Positions 43,740 through 52,190 of a stretch of 64,000 bases of DNA are shown here, piece after piece. The translations under genes and the position numbers were made by a program. Position 1 is the first letter of the stretch. Every line of letters starts with the position of its first letter. Source of the stretch: Nocardiopsis ansamitocini (GTDB lineage: Bacteria; Actinomycetota; Actinomycetes; Streptosporangiales; Streptosporangiaceae); contig NZ_BSQG01000012.1 in assembly GCF_030268225.1 (NCBI RefSeq), forward strand, positions 1-64,000. The letters are read 5' to 3'. The notes under the pieces were generated by a model. The model was not told the DNA's origin. It searched no databases and saw nothing but the letters and a program-made list of their open reading frames with translations.

Positions 43740-45182
43740 GTGTCCACCGACGATCGACCATCCCCCACTGTCCCTTCCGGTCCTCCCGACTCTCCCGGCC
43801 AACAGGATCCGCAGCCGGCCCCCGGACCGGCCCCGGCCGGAAAAGGGCCGACGTCCTCGACCTCCGCATGGTCCCTGTTGCGCCCTCTGGTACTGCGTCT
43901 GCACTTCTACGCCGGCGTGCTGGTGGCGCCGTTCATCTTCGTCGCGGCGCTGAGCGGACTGCTCTACGTCTGGACACCGCAACTCGAAGAGGTCGTCCAC
44001 CGCCACGAGCTGTACGTACCGGTCGGCGACGAGCGGCTTCCCCTGCGCGAACAGGTGGCCGCCGCGGAGGAAGCACTGCCCGCGGGAACCCTGCGGGCCG
44101 TTCGTCCCGGCGAGGGCCCCTCCGACACCACCCGAGTGCTCTTCGACCTCGACGGGCTGGGCGAGAGTCACCGCCAGGCCGTTTTCGTCGACCCCTACAC
44201 CGGCGAGGTCCGAGGGTCCCTGGTGTCCTACGGCAGCAGCGGGGCCCTTCCAGTGCGCACCTGGATCGACCTGCTGCACCGCAACCTGCACATGGGCGAC
44301 GTGGGCCGGGTCTACAGCGAACTCGCGGCGAGCTGGATGTGGTTGATAGCAGCGGGCGGCGCGGCGTTGTGGGTGGCGCGGCGTCGGCGCAGGAAGCGCG
44401 TGCGGGGGGTGCTCCTGCCCGAACCGACGGCGCGGGGGCTGCGCAGGACGTTGTCCTTTCACGGAGCGATCGGGGTCTGGGCGCTGGCCGGCCTGTTCTT
44501 CCTCTCGGCGACCGGTCTGACCTGGTCGCAGTTCGCCGGGGAGAACGTGGCCGGCATCCGCGCGGCGCTCGCGTGGGAGACGCCTTCGGTCACCGCGGAG
44601 GTCCCCGCCGGCTCCGACGGTCCGATCGGCGTCGACGTGGGGGTCGACCGGGTGCTGGAGAGTGCCCGGGCCTTCGACGTCGACGGCCGGGTGGAGGTCG
44701 TCTACCCGGTGGCGGACGGCGCCACCTACACCGTGAGCGAGTTGGACAAACGGTGGCCGACCAGTGCCGATGCCGTGGCTGTGGATCCCGGCACCGGTGC
44801 GGTCGTCGACGAGGTCCGGTTCTCCGACTATCCGCTGATGGCCAAGTTCAGCCGCTGGGGCATCGACGCGCACATGGGGCTGCTGTTCGGGGTCGCCAAC
44901 CAGGTCGTCCTCACCGCCTTGATGCTGGGGCTGCTCACAGTGATGGTGCTGGGCTACCGGATGTGGTGGCAGCGCCGCCCCACCGGTCGCGGTCCGGCGT
45001 TGGGCCGTGCTCCTGGACGGGGGACGTGGAAGGCGCTCCCGTGGTGGTTGAAGGCGATCGTGGCCGTCGCGGCCGTTGCGGTCGGTTGGCTGATGCCGGT
45101 GCTGGGGGTGTCCCTGGTGCTCTTCCTCGTCGTCGACGCCCTGCTCGGACGACTGCGCTTTGGAACCGTCAAGACGGACTGA
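43740..45182 (+). CDS. PepSY-associated membrane protein
   Basis: This 480-residue integral membrane protein of the PepSY-TM family has a Pro-rich cytoplasmic start, a first helix (LHFYAGVLVAPFIFVAALSG), a large outside region (LHRNLHMGDVG, PYTGEVRG), further helices around AASWMWLIAAGGAALWVA, GVWALAGLFFLSATGLTW and VVLTALMLGLLTVMVLGY, and a final pair at the C-terminus. The family is linked to iron uptake and ferric/cupric reduction. Here it converges on a copper/peroxidase operon, which fits metal handling. Start: GTG at 43740 behind AGGAG. Confidence 0.88.
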   Translation: MSTDDRPSPTVPSGPPDSPGQQDPQPAPGPAPAGKGPTSSTSAWSLLRPLVLRLHFYAGVLVAPFIFVAALSGLLYVWTPQLEEVVHRHELYVPVGDERLPLREQVAAAEEALPAGTLRAVRPGEGPSDTTRVLFDLDGLGESHRQAVFVDPYTGEVRGSLVSYGSSGALPVRTWIDLLHRNLHMGDVGRVYSELAASWMWLIAAGGAALWVARRRRRKRVRGVLLPEPTARGLRRTLSFHGAIGVWALAGLFFLSATGLTWSQFAGENVAGIRAALAWETPSVTAEVPAGSDGPIGVDVGVDRVLESARAFDVDGRVEVVYPVADGATYTVSELDKRWPTSADAVAVDPGTGAVVDEVRFSDYPLMAKFSRWGIDAHMGLLFGVANQVVLTALMLGLLTVMVLGYRMWWQRRPTGRGPALGRAPGRGTWKALPWWLKAIVAVAAVAVGWLMPVLGVSLVLFLVVDALLGRLRFGTVKTD

Positions 45183-45229
45183 ACAACCGACCGGCCGCCG
45201 GTTCGGCCGGTCACGACGGTTCCTCACGG

Positions 45230-45261
45230 GGAGGGCCCCGGCGCGCGCACCGGGGCCCTCC
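45230..45261. terminator. Hairpin between convergent genes (bidirectional terminator)
   Basis: GGAGGGCCCCGG (45230-45241) pairs perfectly with CCGGGGCCCTCC (45250-45261) across an 8-base loop. It sits between the stops of the PepSY and Dyp-peroxidase genes, so it can end both transcripts. It lacks a T-run, as is common in high-GC actinomycetes. Confidence 0.7.
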
Positions 45262-45263
45262 GG

Positions 45264-46520
45264 TCAGGCCGGGAACAGGGTCTCCCCGATGAAACCGCCC
45301 TCGGCGCAGCCCGGCGGAACGGCGAAGACCGCCGAACCGATGGGGCTGATCCACTCGTTGAGGAGGTCCAGCTCGTCCAGGCGCCGCTGGATGGGGACGA
45401 ACTGGAGGTCGACGTCGGACTGGTAGGAGACGAAGATCAGTCCGGCGTCCTGCCCCTCATCGCCGAGGGTGGGGACGTCGTAGTTGTAGGCGCGGCGGAA
45501 GACCTGTTCGTCGGGGTTGTCCGAGCGGGCACGGCGGATGTGGGCGTACTCGGCGATGCGGGGGAAGCCCAGGGGGGTGAGGGCGTCGAAATCCGGTTCG
45601 TCGTGCTCGGTGCCGCCGGTCAGCGGCGCCCCGTCGAAGAGGCGGCGCCCGACCGACTCCTCCCTGCCCGGACGGTCCAGGCGGTCCCATTCGTCCAGGT
45701 CCATCGCGATGCGGCGGACCACCATCCCGGTGCCGCCGTGCAGCCATTCGGGGTTGTCGCGGGGCTCCCACACCATCGTCTCGAACGCGTCGGTGTCGGG
45801 TCGGGCGTTGACGGTACCGTCGACCTGTCCCATGAGGTTGCGCATGGTGGTGCCGTCGGGTTCGGCCCCATAGGCGCGGCGGAACCCGTCCTGGGTCCAG
45901 CGCACGGTGCCGAAGGCCCGGGTGTCCTTGATCAGCATGCGGGCCGCGTGGGAGACGGTGAGCGGATCGTCGGCGCAGATCTGCATCAGGAGGTCGCCGC
46001 TGTTCCACTCCGGGCGGAGCCGGTCCACCGAGAACTCCGGGAGCGGCTTGAGCCAGGCGGGCGCGGGTACTCCGGGGACGCGGTCGACGAGTCCGGGGCC
46101 GAACCCGAACGTCACCGTCAGGCGGGCCGGGACGAAGGCGAGTTCGGGTTCGGAGTCGGCCAGCGCCGCCTTCCCCTGGGTGAGCTTTGCGGCGTCGTCG
46201 CTGAGCAGGGTGAGGAGGCGGCGGATCTTCTCGGCGTCGACGTCCTCGGCGAGGTCGACGGCCACGAACTTTCCGTGGGCCTGCGGGGGCGTCTCGACCC
46301 CGGCCTGGTGCGTGCCGTGGAAGGGGACGGTCTGCCCTCCGTGCGCGGCGGCGCCAGGTGTCTCCCCCAAGGGCGGGGTCGAGCGCGTGTTGAGCAGGGA
46401 GTCCGCGCCGACCAGCGCCGCGGCGCCCACACCGGCCGCGGCGCCCCCCAGGAGGAGGTGACGCCGGCTCAGCCGCCCCGTGGAGGGGGCGGCCGGTTCC
46501 GGGGATCTGTCGGGGTGCAT
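45264..46520 (-). CDS. Tat-exported Dyp-type haem peroxidase (EfeB-like)
   Basis: This 418-residue protein has a twin-arginine signal (SRRHLLLGGAAAGVG) and Dyp-peroxidase features: MGQVDGTVN containing GxxDG, AHIRRARSDNPDEQVFRR with a candidate proximal His, and FVSYQSDVDLQFVPIQRRL. Dyp peroxidases use H2O2 to oxidise dyes, lignin models or porphyrins; EfeB-type members act in the envelope with iron systems. It follows the PCuAC gene by four bases and forms an operon with copC and that chaperone, suggesting export and metal loading in the same compartment. Confidence 0.93.
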   Translation of the reverse strand: MHPDRSPEPAAPSTGRLSRRHLLLGGAAAGVGAAALVGADSLLNTRSTPPLGETPGAAAHGGQTVPFHGTHQAGVETPPQAHGKFVAVDLAEDVDAEKIRRLLTLLSDDAAKLTQGKAALADSEPELAFVPARLTVTFGFGPGLVDRVPGVPAPAWLKPLPEFSVDRLRPEWNSGDLLMQICADDPLTVSHAARMLIKDTRAFGTVRWTQDGFRRAYGAEPDGTTMRNLMGQVDGTVNARPDTDAFETMVWEPRDNPEWLHGGTGMVVRRIAMDLDEWDRLDRPGREESVGRRLFDGAPLTGGTEHDEPDFDALTPLGFPRIAEYAHIRRARSDNPDEQVFRRAYNYDVPTLGDEGQDAGLIFVSYQSDVDLQFVPIQRRLDELDLLNEWISPIGSAVFAVPPGCAEGGFIGETLFPA

Positions 46521-46524
46521 TTCC

Positions 46525-47073
46525 CTAGTGCTCCTCGCCGTGGCCCGCGCCGTCGTCGTAGTTCTCGTTGGCTCCCTCGTAGTCCTTCACCGGGGCGCTG
46601 AACTCCAGGGTGGATCCGTCGGAGAACTCCAGTTCCACAGCGACCTCGGTTCCGGGATCGAGATCCTCGGTGAGGCCCATGAGCATGATGTGGTCGGCCC
46701 CGGGCTCCAGGACGTGGGTGTCCCCGGCCGGCACGAGGAAGCCTCCGTCTTTCTCCTGCATGACGGCGTTGCCGTCGTCGCCGGTGACGACCTCGTGCAG
46801 TTCGACCATGCCGGCCACCGGCGAGGACGCCGCCACCACGGAGAGGTCGCCGTCGGCGGGGTTGTTCAGCAGGCCGAAGGCACCGGTCATCCCGTCCTCG
46901 GCGGTCACCGCCTTGACCCAGGCGTCCTCGATCGCGAAGGAGTCGGCCTGCGTGTGCTGTTCGGCCCGGTCGGCGTCGGCCTGGGGTTGTGCACCGTCCT
47001 GCCCGGCGCAGCCGGTGAGGAGAAGGGCGGCAAGGGTGCCGGCGGCCAGTGGAGTGACGGCTGTCGTTCGCAT
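46525..47073 (-). CDS. PCuAC copper chaperone lipoprotein
   Basis: This 182-residue lipoprotein (lipobox LLLTGC) carries a PCu(A)C domain with the copper ligands H-x(n)-M-x(n)-H-x-M visible in MVELHEVVTGDDGNAVM and GADHIMLMGL. The tail is acidic with His (GAGHGEEH). PCuAC proteins pass Cu(I) to cytochrome oxidase or other extracytoplasmic sites. Start at 47073 (MRTTAVTP) because it gives a clean signal peptide; a longer frame reaches 47133. It lies between copC and the Dyp peroxidase on the same strand. Confidence 0.93.
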   Translation of the reverse strand: MRTTAVTPLAAGTLAALLLTGCAGQDGAQPQADADRAEQHTQADSFAIEDAWVKAVTAEDGMTGAFGLLNNPADGDLSVVAASSPVAGMVELHEVVTGDDGNAVMQEKDGGFLVPAGDTHVLEPGADHIMLMGLTEDLDPGTEVAVELEFSDGSTLEFSAPVKDYEGANENYDDGAGHGEEH

Positions 47074-47129
47074 GTGCGGTGTCTCCCTGTTCTTTCGTGT
47101 GGTTGCTGATGGTGGATCGCGGTCTGGGG

Positions 47130-47759
47130 TCATGCGGGTGGGTGTGTGGTGCGGGAACGCCTGGCGGAGGTCTTCGCGGCGAGGAAGTAGAGGAGCGCGC
47201 CCGCACCGGCCCCGATCACGGCCGGCGTCAGCATCCGTGGAAGGGCGGAGGGGTGGTCCACGGCGGAGGCGTCGGCGGACGGTGCGGGGTCCGTTGCCTG
47301 CCCGGTCTCCTCCTGCGGGACCAGGGCCGGGGGCGCGGCCGAATGGTCGCCGAGGGTGAAGGTGAAACTCCCGCTGATGGGGTGCCCGTCGCTGGAGATG
47401 ACCCGCCAGCGCACCCCGTAGCCGCCGTCGGGCAGTCCGGCCCGCACCGTCTGGGTGACGTCGGGTCCCTCGACTTCGGCCTCGCCCTCCGCCACCACCT
47501 GGGAGTCCCCGTCCAGGACGGTGACGGCGGCCCCGATGTCCATGACCGTGTTGTTGAAGGTCAGCACGATCTCGGCAGGAGGGTCTTCGAGTTCGGCTCC
47601 GTCACCCGGCGTCGAGGAGATCAACCGGTCGTGGGCCGATGCGGGTGCCTGTCCCACCGCAGCCACCGCAGCCACCGCCAGTGGAACCGCGAGCATCAGG
47701 GCGAGCGCGCGCGACCGGCGCACCCGACGGGAGTCGGCACTCCCCTTCTTTTTCTGCAT
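47130..47759 (-). CDS. copC: CopC/YcnJ-type copper resistance protein
   Basis: This 209-residue protein has a signal peptide ending ASA, then a mature N-terminus HDRLISSTPGDG whose first His is the CopC Cu(II) ligand. The CopC beta-barrel follows (EIVLTFNNTV, WRVISSDGHPISGSFTF). A Pro/Ala-rich stretch and one C-terminal membrane helix (TPAVIGAGAGALLYFLAA) with a basic end anchor it. Start ATG at 47759 behind AAGGAGAAG. First gene of the copC-PCuAC-Dyp operon. Confidence 0.93.
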   Translation of the reverse strand: MQKKKGSADSRRVRRSRALALMLAVPLAVAAVAAVGQAPASAHDRLISSTPGDGAELEDPPAEIVLTFNNTVMDIGAAVTVLDGDSQVVAEGEAEVEGPDVTQTVRAGLPDGGYGVRWRVISSDGHPISGSFTFTLGDHSAAPPALVPQEETGQATDPAPSADASAVDHPSALPRMLTPAVIGAGAGALLYFLAAKTSARRSRTTHPPA

Positions 47760-48334
47760 TCCCCGCTTCTCCTTACCGGCGACCGCGCCTAGCGGCCCGT
47801 TCGTGCTCTCCTTCGACAGGAGTCGGCTGCGGGAGCACGGAAGTTCCCTCCCACCCCGAAGCCTGTCGGGTGACGTGCGCCACTCACTCGATGGGCGTCC
47901 CCTCTCCTCGTCGGAGCGACGTTCGCCTGCGCCGGAGCGGACAGCGGGTGCACCGGGTCCGGGCGCTTCGGTCGAAGACACGGGAGGCACGGCGTCCGCA
48001 CGGGAGAGCTCCGGCCCGGCGCTTTCGACACGGGGCGGTGGACGCGATCCGCGGCCGCGTGGACATTCCCGGGAACTTCTCGGCGACGGGCCACGACTTC
48101 TTGGCCGACACCCGCGGGAGGCTCGGCGAAGGAGCCGGCGGGAAACCGAACGGGCGAGGAGAGGAAGACGTGTTCGCACGCACGAGGCAGTACGTGTCAC
48201 CCCTTGATCACGATGCCGGGGCCGCGGTCGCGGACCGATCGTCGCGGCGGGAGGCCGGAGCGGGCCGGGGCGCCGGGCGCGGTCACCGCACGGACGGACA
48301 CCCCACCGTCCCGGACACCGACAGAGGGGGCCTC
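47760..48334. other. Divergent intergenic region between copC and the second PCuAC gene
   Basis: These 575 GC-rich bases have no supportable gene and probably contain the two promoters. I looked for a copper-regulator palindrome and did not find a convincing one. Confidence 0.4.
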
Positions 48335-48946
48335 GTGACGGCCGCGCACCGAAGCCGCCCCCGCCGCTCGAAGCCGGACAGGAGGGGGCGCCTCTCCCTC
48401 GTGGTGGCATGGGCGGCCCTGCCCCTGGCCGTACTGGCCACCGGGTGCGGCGGCGGCACCGCATCGGACGCGCTCGGCGACGCTTCCGACACCCGACACA
48501 CCGGCCCCGACAAAGGCGCCGCGCGTTCGGGCGACCTCCGGGTGGAGGAAGCGTGGATCCCTGAACCGGCGATGCCGGAGATGTCGGTCGCCTACCTCAC
48601 GATCGCCAACGACTCCACCGAGGACGACGCCCTCGTGGACGCCTCCACCTCGGCCTCGCCGGACACCGACCTGTGCTCGACGGTGACGACCGACAGCGGG
48701 GCCTCACAGATGCGCGTCGTCGAGGAGATCCCCGTCCCCGCAGGCGGTTCCACGCAACTGAAGTCGGGCGGATTCCACCTGATGGTCAACGACATCCCCG
48801 ACCCCGTCGGGGTGGGCGACACCGTGACCCTGACGCTTAGTTTCGTCAGCGGAACCGAGGTGGAGGTCGAGGCCCCCGTACTGGAACGCACCGCCGGCAA
48901 CACCGAAGAGCGGGATGCGGGCGGCGACCACTCGGGCCACCACTGA
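48335..48946 (+). CDS. PCuAC-like lipoprotein with altered metal ligand
   Basis: This 203-residue lipoprotein starts at the GTG at 48335 behind GAGGGGG, with lipobox LAVLATGC and a PCuAC domain (VEEAWIPEPAMPEMSVAYLT, MRVVEEIPVPAGG, GFHLMVNDI). The first ligand, usually His in a LHE-type motif, is Cys here (DTDLCSTVTT; codon TGC). The Met, second His and final Met remain. A His-rich tail (DHSGHH) may also bind metal. It is divergent from copC and probably shares copper control, but its metal affinity should differ from that of the first PCuAC. Confidence 0.87.
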   Translation: MTAAHRSRPRRSKPDRRGRLSLVVAWAALPLAVLATGCGGGTASDALGDASDTRHTGPDKGAARSGDLRVEEAWIPEPAMPEMSVAYLTIANDSTEDDALVDASTSASPDTDLCSTVTTDSGASQMRVVEEIPVPAGGSTQLKSGGFHLMVNDIPDPVGVGDTVTLTLSFVSGTEVEVEAPVLERTAGNTEERDAGGDHSGHH

Positions 48947-49263
48947 ACCCGGTGGCACGGCGCCTTCCGAGCGCCCCCGTACAGGCGACGACGGGACGTG
49001 GCGGACCCGCCGGGTCCGGAAAAACGCTTCTACCGGAAATCCAGTATTTCTCCGGCGACCGACACGGCGGGCCGGAACCAGTTTTGCGGAGGTCCGGGTT
49101 CACTCATCGTCAAGGACCTGTCGCCTCTCGGTCATGGCCAGGCCCTGGAATTCCTGCCAAAATTGCAAAGGCAAGCGATTCCACTGGCTTTCGGCCGATC
49201 GAAAAACATTTCCTCGCGAATCGGTTGCCCTTTGCTCTCGCCCTCGAACACCAGGAGGAATGC
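48947..49263. other. Intergenic region before the small secreted protein gene
   Basis: Some 317 bases, less GC-rich toward 49140-49230, likely the promoter region of the following gene. No gene or hairpin stands out. Confidence 0.35.
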
Positions 49264-49650
49264 GTGGGAATTACGAGAATGCCCGCGACCGTCAAGGTCT
49301 GTGCCGCGCTGCTCCTGCTGGGCGTGCTGCCGACCGCTCCGGCGTCTGCGGCCGAGACCTCTACCGCGCCCGCTCCCCGGCCCTCGACCGACGCGGCCCA
49401 ACAGACCCTGTACATCCCCTGCGACGGGGAACCGGGGCTGAGGGCGCAGTTCACCCTGCGTCCGATCGGCGCCGTCGCCACCAACCTGAACTTCACCAAC
49501 CCGTGCGGACATTTGGTGAGTGTTCGGGTGCTGGTGTCGAGGAGCGAGGGCGGCGTTCGCGAATGCCTGCGCGTGGGGCCCGGGACGAGGGGAAACAAGA
49601 ATTACCAGCACGGCCCGGGCGGAGGGGTCCAGATCAGCCCGGGCTGTTGA
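49264..49650 (+). CDS. Small secreted Cys-containing protein
   Basis: This 128-residue protein starts at a GTG behind AGGAGG (an ATG four bases earlier is in another frame) and has a signal peptide (VKVCAALLLLGVLPTAPASA). The mature part has four Cys (YIPCDGEPG, TNPCGHL, RECLRVG, SPGC at the end), suggesting two disulfides. It is basic and glycine-rich near the C-terminus. I do not recognise a family. A textbook terminator follows at once, so it is transcribed alone. Confidence 0.75.
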   Translation: MGITRMPATVKVCAALLLLGVLPTAPASAAETSTAPAPRPSTDAAQQTLYIPCDGEPGLRAQFTLRPIGAVATNLNFTNPCGHLVSVRVLVSRSEGGVRECLRVGPGTRGNKNYQHGPGGGVQISPGC

Positions 49651-49662
49651 GGCCGTTCGACC

Positions 49663-49694
49663 GGGCCGGGACGGGACGGGTCCCGGCCCTTTTT
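49663..49694 (+). terminator. Intrinsic terminator
   Basis: GGGCCGGGAC (49663-49672) pairs with GTCCCGGCCC (49680-49689) and is followed by TTTTT. It lies 13 bases after the secreted protein stop. Confidence 0.85.
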
Positions 49695-49848
49695 CCTGGG
49701 TTTTCCCCGCACCGGAACAGGCCACTCCGGAAGAAGCCGCATCCGGAGATACTCACATGTCCATACGATTCGAATTTTTCCGCACCCCGCCGATTCGGCG
49801 GCGAACAAAATTGCAAGGCACCGAAAAACCAACTTGGGGAGCGAATTC

Positions 49849-50391
49849 ATGCAGAAAACCTCCAGAGGAATCACGGGCCGGCTTTTCGCAGCCTGCACGG
49901 CACTGGGGATGGGAATCTCCCTGATGGCCGCTCCGGCGGCCGCGGAGAGCACTGATACCCGCGCTGAAGGTGTCACCGGTTTTTCGGACGAGGAGCTTCT
50001 GGAATACGGCGACCTGACACGGTCCGACAGTGGGACGGTCACCTACTCGATCGAGCTGACCTCCTACGACGACGGCTCGGTTCTGCCCTCCCAGGCGCCC
50101 ACGACCCTCGGCGACACCAAGACGGAACTGCACAACGGCACCCTTCGCCTGACCACCACCAACTGCCATTCCGTGAAGGTCAGTTACACCAAACTGAACG
50201 GGGCCACCATCGAACGCCGCCTCGGGTACAGCCATCTCGGCGTCCGGTCCTACCGGAGCTGGGGGTCACAGCGTGATCTGACCACACACTCCTCCAGTTG
50301 GTCCGGCCTCCGGCTGACCGGAACAGTGACCGGGATCTTGGACGTGCGCAACCAGCAGATCTTCCTCACCCCCGCGATCGGATGCCGCTAG
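49849..50391 (+). CDS. Secreted protein, tandem paralogue A
   Basis: This 180-residue exported protein has a signal peptide (LFAACTALGMGISLMAAPAA). The mature domain contains GFSDEELLEYGDLTRSDSG, YSIELTSYDDGSVLPSQAPT, a mid-domain Cys (TTTNCHSVKV) and a terminal Cys (TPAIGCR), probably forming one disulfide. It is clearly homologous to the next gene (EEL/QEL LxYGDLTR, SYDDG/VYDDG, PTTLG, RRLGY, WxxLRLTG, final CR). No known family is recognised. GGGGAG precedes the ATG. Confidence 0.8.
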   Translation: MQKTSRGITGRLFAACTALGMGISLMAAPAAAESTDTRAEGVTGFSDEELLEYGDLTRSDSGTVTYSIELTSYDDGSVLPSQAPTTLGDTKTELHNGTLRLTTTNCHSVKVSYTKLNGATIERRLGYSHLGVRSYRSWGSQRDLTTHSSSWSGLRLTGTVTGILDVRNQQIFLTPAIGCR

Positions 50392-50392
50392 G

Positions 50393-50418
50393 CCCCGGCC
50401 CAGACCCCTGGACCGGGG
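50393..50418 (+). terminator. GC hairpin after paralogue A
   Basis: CCCCGG-C-CCAG pairs with CTGG-A-CCGGGG across four bases, starting two bases after the stop. There is no T-run. It may reduce read-through into paralogue B. Confidence 0.5.
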
Positions 50419-50535
50419 ACGGCGCCCCCACCACCGAAGCAAAAACGGGAAACACGAAGACGGGTGGGACTCGACGCCTCAACGGGCCCTTCCGTCCACC
50501 ATCCCCACCGACTGAAGAATTGGATCGACTCGCAC

Positions 50536-51072
50536 ATGGGCGAAAGAACAAGGAGCACGACCCGCCTGGTGTCCGTACTGTCAACACTTGCCCTGGGCAT
50601 CGGACTTCTCGCGCCTCCCGCAAACTCGAAGGAAGTCGCCCAGGGCGGTGACGACCAGGTCGTATTCTCCGACCAGGAACTCCTCGCCTACGGGGACCTC
50701 ACCCGAACTGAAAACGGAAAGGTCTCCTACTCCATCGACATCGTCGTCTACGACGACGGCACCATCATTCCTGCCGACGCGCCGACCACACTCGGCCGCA
50801 CCAATACGTCGCTCTCCAACGGGGTTCTTCACCTGGAGACGACCTACTGCCAGAATGTCGTGGTCCGATACAACAAGACCGCCGGTAACACGATCACCCG
50901 GCGCTTGGGTTACCAGCACGGCGGATCCCAACATTTCAGGGTATGGCAGAACCACCCCATCGGTTCACGTTCCAACAGCTGGAACAATCTCCGACTCACG
51001 GGAAACGTCATCGGGATGATGGACGTCCTCGGACAGGGACTGTTCATGACGCCGCCCATTCCCTGCCGCTGA
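50536..51072 (+). CDS. Secreted protein, tandem paralogue B
   Basis: This 178-residue paralogue of the preceding gene has a signal peptide (LVSVLSTLALGIGLLAPPAN), then VVFSDQELLAYGDLTRTENG, YSIDIVVYDDGTIIPADAPT, TTYCQNVVVRYN and a C-terminal TPPIPCR with the second Cys. Both copies keep length, both Cys and the terminal Arg, so both are likely functional. A tandem pair of exported, disulfide-bonded proteins suggests an extracellular role (binding, inhibition or signalling), but no function can be assigned. Confidence 0.8.
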   Translation: MGERTRSTTRLVSVLSTLALGIGLLAPPANSKEVAQGGDDQVVFSDQELLAYGDLTRTENGKVSYSIDIVVYDDGTIIPADAPTTLGRTNTSLSNGVLHLETTYCQNVVVRYNKTAGNTITRRLGYQHGGSQHFRVWQNHPIGSRSNSWNNLRLTGNVIGMMDVLGQGLFMTPPIPCR

Positions 51073-51077
51073 CCCTT

Positions 51078-51108
51078 CCTGCCCGGGAGTGCCGCACTCC
51101 CGGGCAGG
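51078..51108. terminator. Strong hairpin terminator after paralogue B
   Basis: CCTGCCCGGGAGTG (51078-51091) and CACTCCCGGGCAGG (51095-51108) form a perfect 14-bp stem with a 3-base loop, between paralogue B and the convergent GPP34 gene. Confidence 0.8.
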
Positions 51109-51116
51109 ACCGGCGC

Positions 51117-51178
51117 GCAACGCGGTTTCCGAACGCGCGGGGAGGATCGTCCGCCCTGTGATCCGGGAACCGCGTTGC
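51117..51178. repeat. Second inverted repeat between convergent genes
   Basis: Arms 51117-51130 and 51165-51178 (GCAACGCGGTTTCC against GGGAACCGCGTTGC) pair with one mismatch over 14 bases, with a 34-base interior. Probably a second terminator for the leftward GPP34 transcript. The remaining bases to 51343 show nothing. Confidence 0.5.
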
Positions 51179-51343
51179 ACGGCCGTCCCGCTCGCCCCAT
51201 CGCTGCCACCGACGCCCCGTCCCGGAGAAAGCACCACCCCGACAACTCATGACTTTCATGTCGAGGCCGGTCCTGCTCACGGGACGTCGTGCCGGTGACT
51301 GCCCGGCCGGTCGGGGGGACCCGCAGGGCGCATGGAGCCGGCA

Positions 51344-51991
51344 TCAAGCGAACCGCATTCCCGCCCTGCTGTTCACGACGGTCGTGAGGATCGCGTTGCG
51401 GAGTGCGGGGACCTCCGAGTCGAAGCGCTTTTGGAGCGCCTTGAGCGCTGCTTTGTGCGTGCCGCGCTCCTGCGGGCCGAACACGGTCCAGATGTCGCCT
51501 TCGACCGCGATCACGGCCAGCGCGGCGTCCTCGATGGGGACCGTCGCCGGGTCGTGGCCCGCGACGACCGCGTTACGCGTGTGCTCGCGCAGCAGGCGGA
51601 CCTGTCCGGGATCATTGGGGGTGACGGTGCGGGTGGGGAACACCCCCAGCATCCGGCCGCGCTCCACCGTGATCGACCCGTTCGCGACGAGCTGCTCGCA
51701 CACGGCCTCCTCGGCTCTCACCGTCCCGCGCTGGACGGCGTTGATCCAGTGGCCGGGTTCGTTCGGAGCGACGTCGGCCAGCACTTCGGCGAGGAACGGG
51801 TCCTCCGGCGGTCGGACCGCGGTGTGTTCCGCCTTTCCCCCACGGCCGTGCAGCAGCCCGCCGATGATCAGCTCGGCCAGTGCCGCGGCGCGCAGCAGCG
51901 GGCCGCGGTAGGTGGTGCTGACAGGGTCGAACCGGCCCTTGTCGGTGTCGTAGCTGATCAGGTAGAGCCGTTGCGGCAGTGTCAGGTCCAT
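51344..51991 (-). CDS. GPP34 (GOLPH3/VPS74-like) family protein
   Basis: This 215-residue protein has the GPP34 layout: DLTLPQRLYLISYDTDKGRF, AAALAELIIGGLL, the GxITVERGRMLGV region, then long helices to the C-terminus. In eukaryotes GOLPH3 binds PI4P in the Golgi; bacterial GPP34 genes are common in actinomycetes with mostly unknown function. Start ATG at 51991 behind AGAGGAG; the longer frame is spurious. No obvious operon partner. Confidence 0.88.
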   Translation of the reverse strand: MDLTLPQRLYLISYDTDKGRFDPVSTTYRGPLLRAAALAELIIGGLLHGRGGKAEHTAVRPPEDPFLAEVLADVAPNEPGHWINAVQRGTVRAEEAVCEQLVANGSITVERGRMLGVFPTRTVTPNDPGQVRLLREHTRNAVVAGHDPATVPIEDAALAVIAVEGDIWTVFGPQERGTHKAALKALQKRFDSEVPALRNAILTTVVNSRAGMRFA

Positions 51992-52190
51992 GCGGTTCTC
52001 CTCTGGATCGTCTCCCCACGCCCGCGGACTCGTGCGGGCGCTGTCGTGTGGGTACCCCGCCCACGGCCTCCCGCACGAGGGCACCCGGTCGGCCGGGCCG
52101 ATCCCACTGTGGCGCATCGGCTGGAGCGTCCGGCGGGTGAAGGGGACGGGCGGTGCGCCGCTTTACCGATCGCGCGGTTCAACGGGGGTG

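Noticed and set aside
43707-45227. 506-residue minus-strand open frame opposite the PepSY gene
   Set aside because: His/Arg/Pro-rich composition without motifs; the plus strand encodes a membrane protein with good helices.
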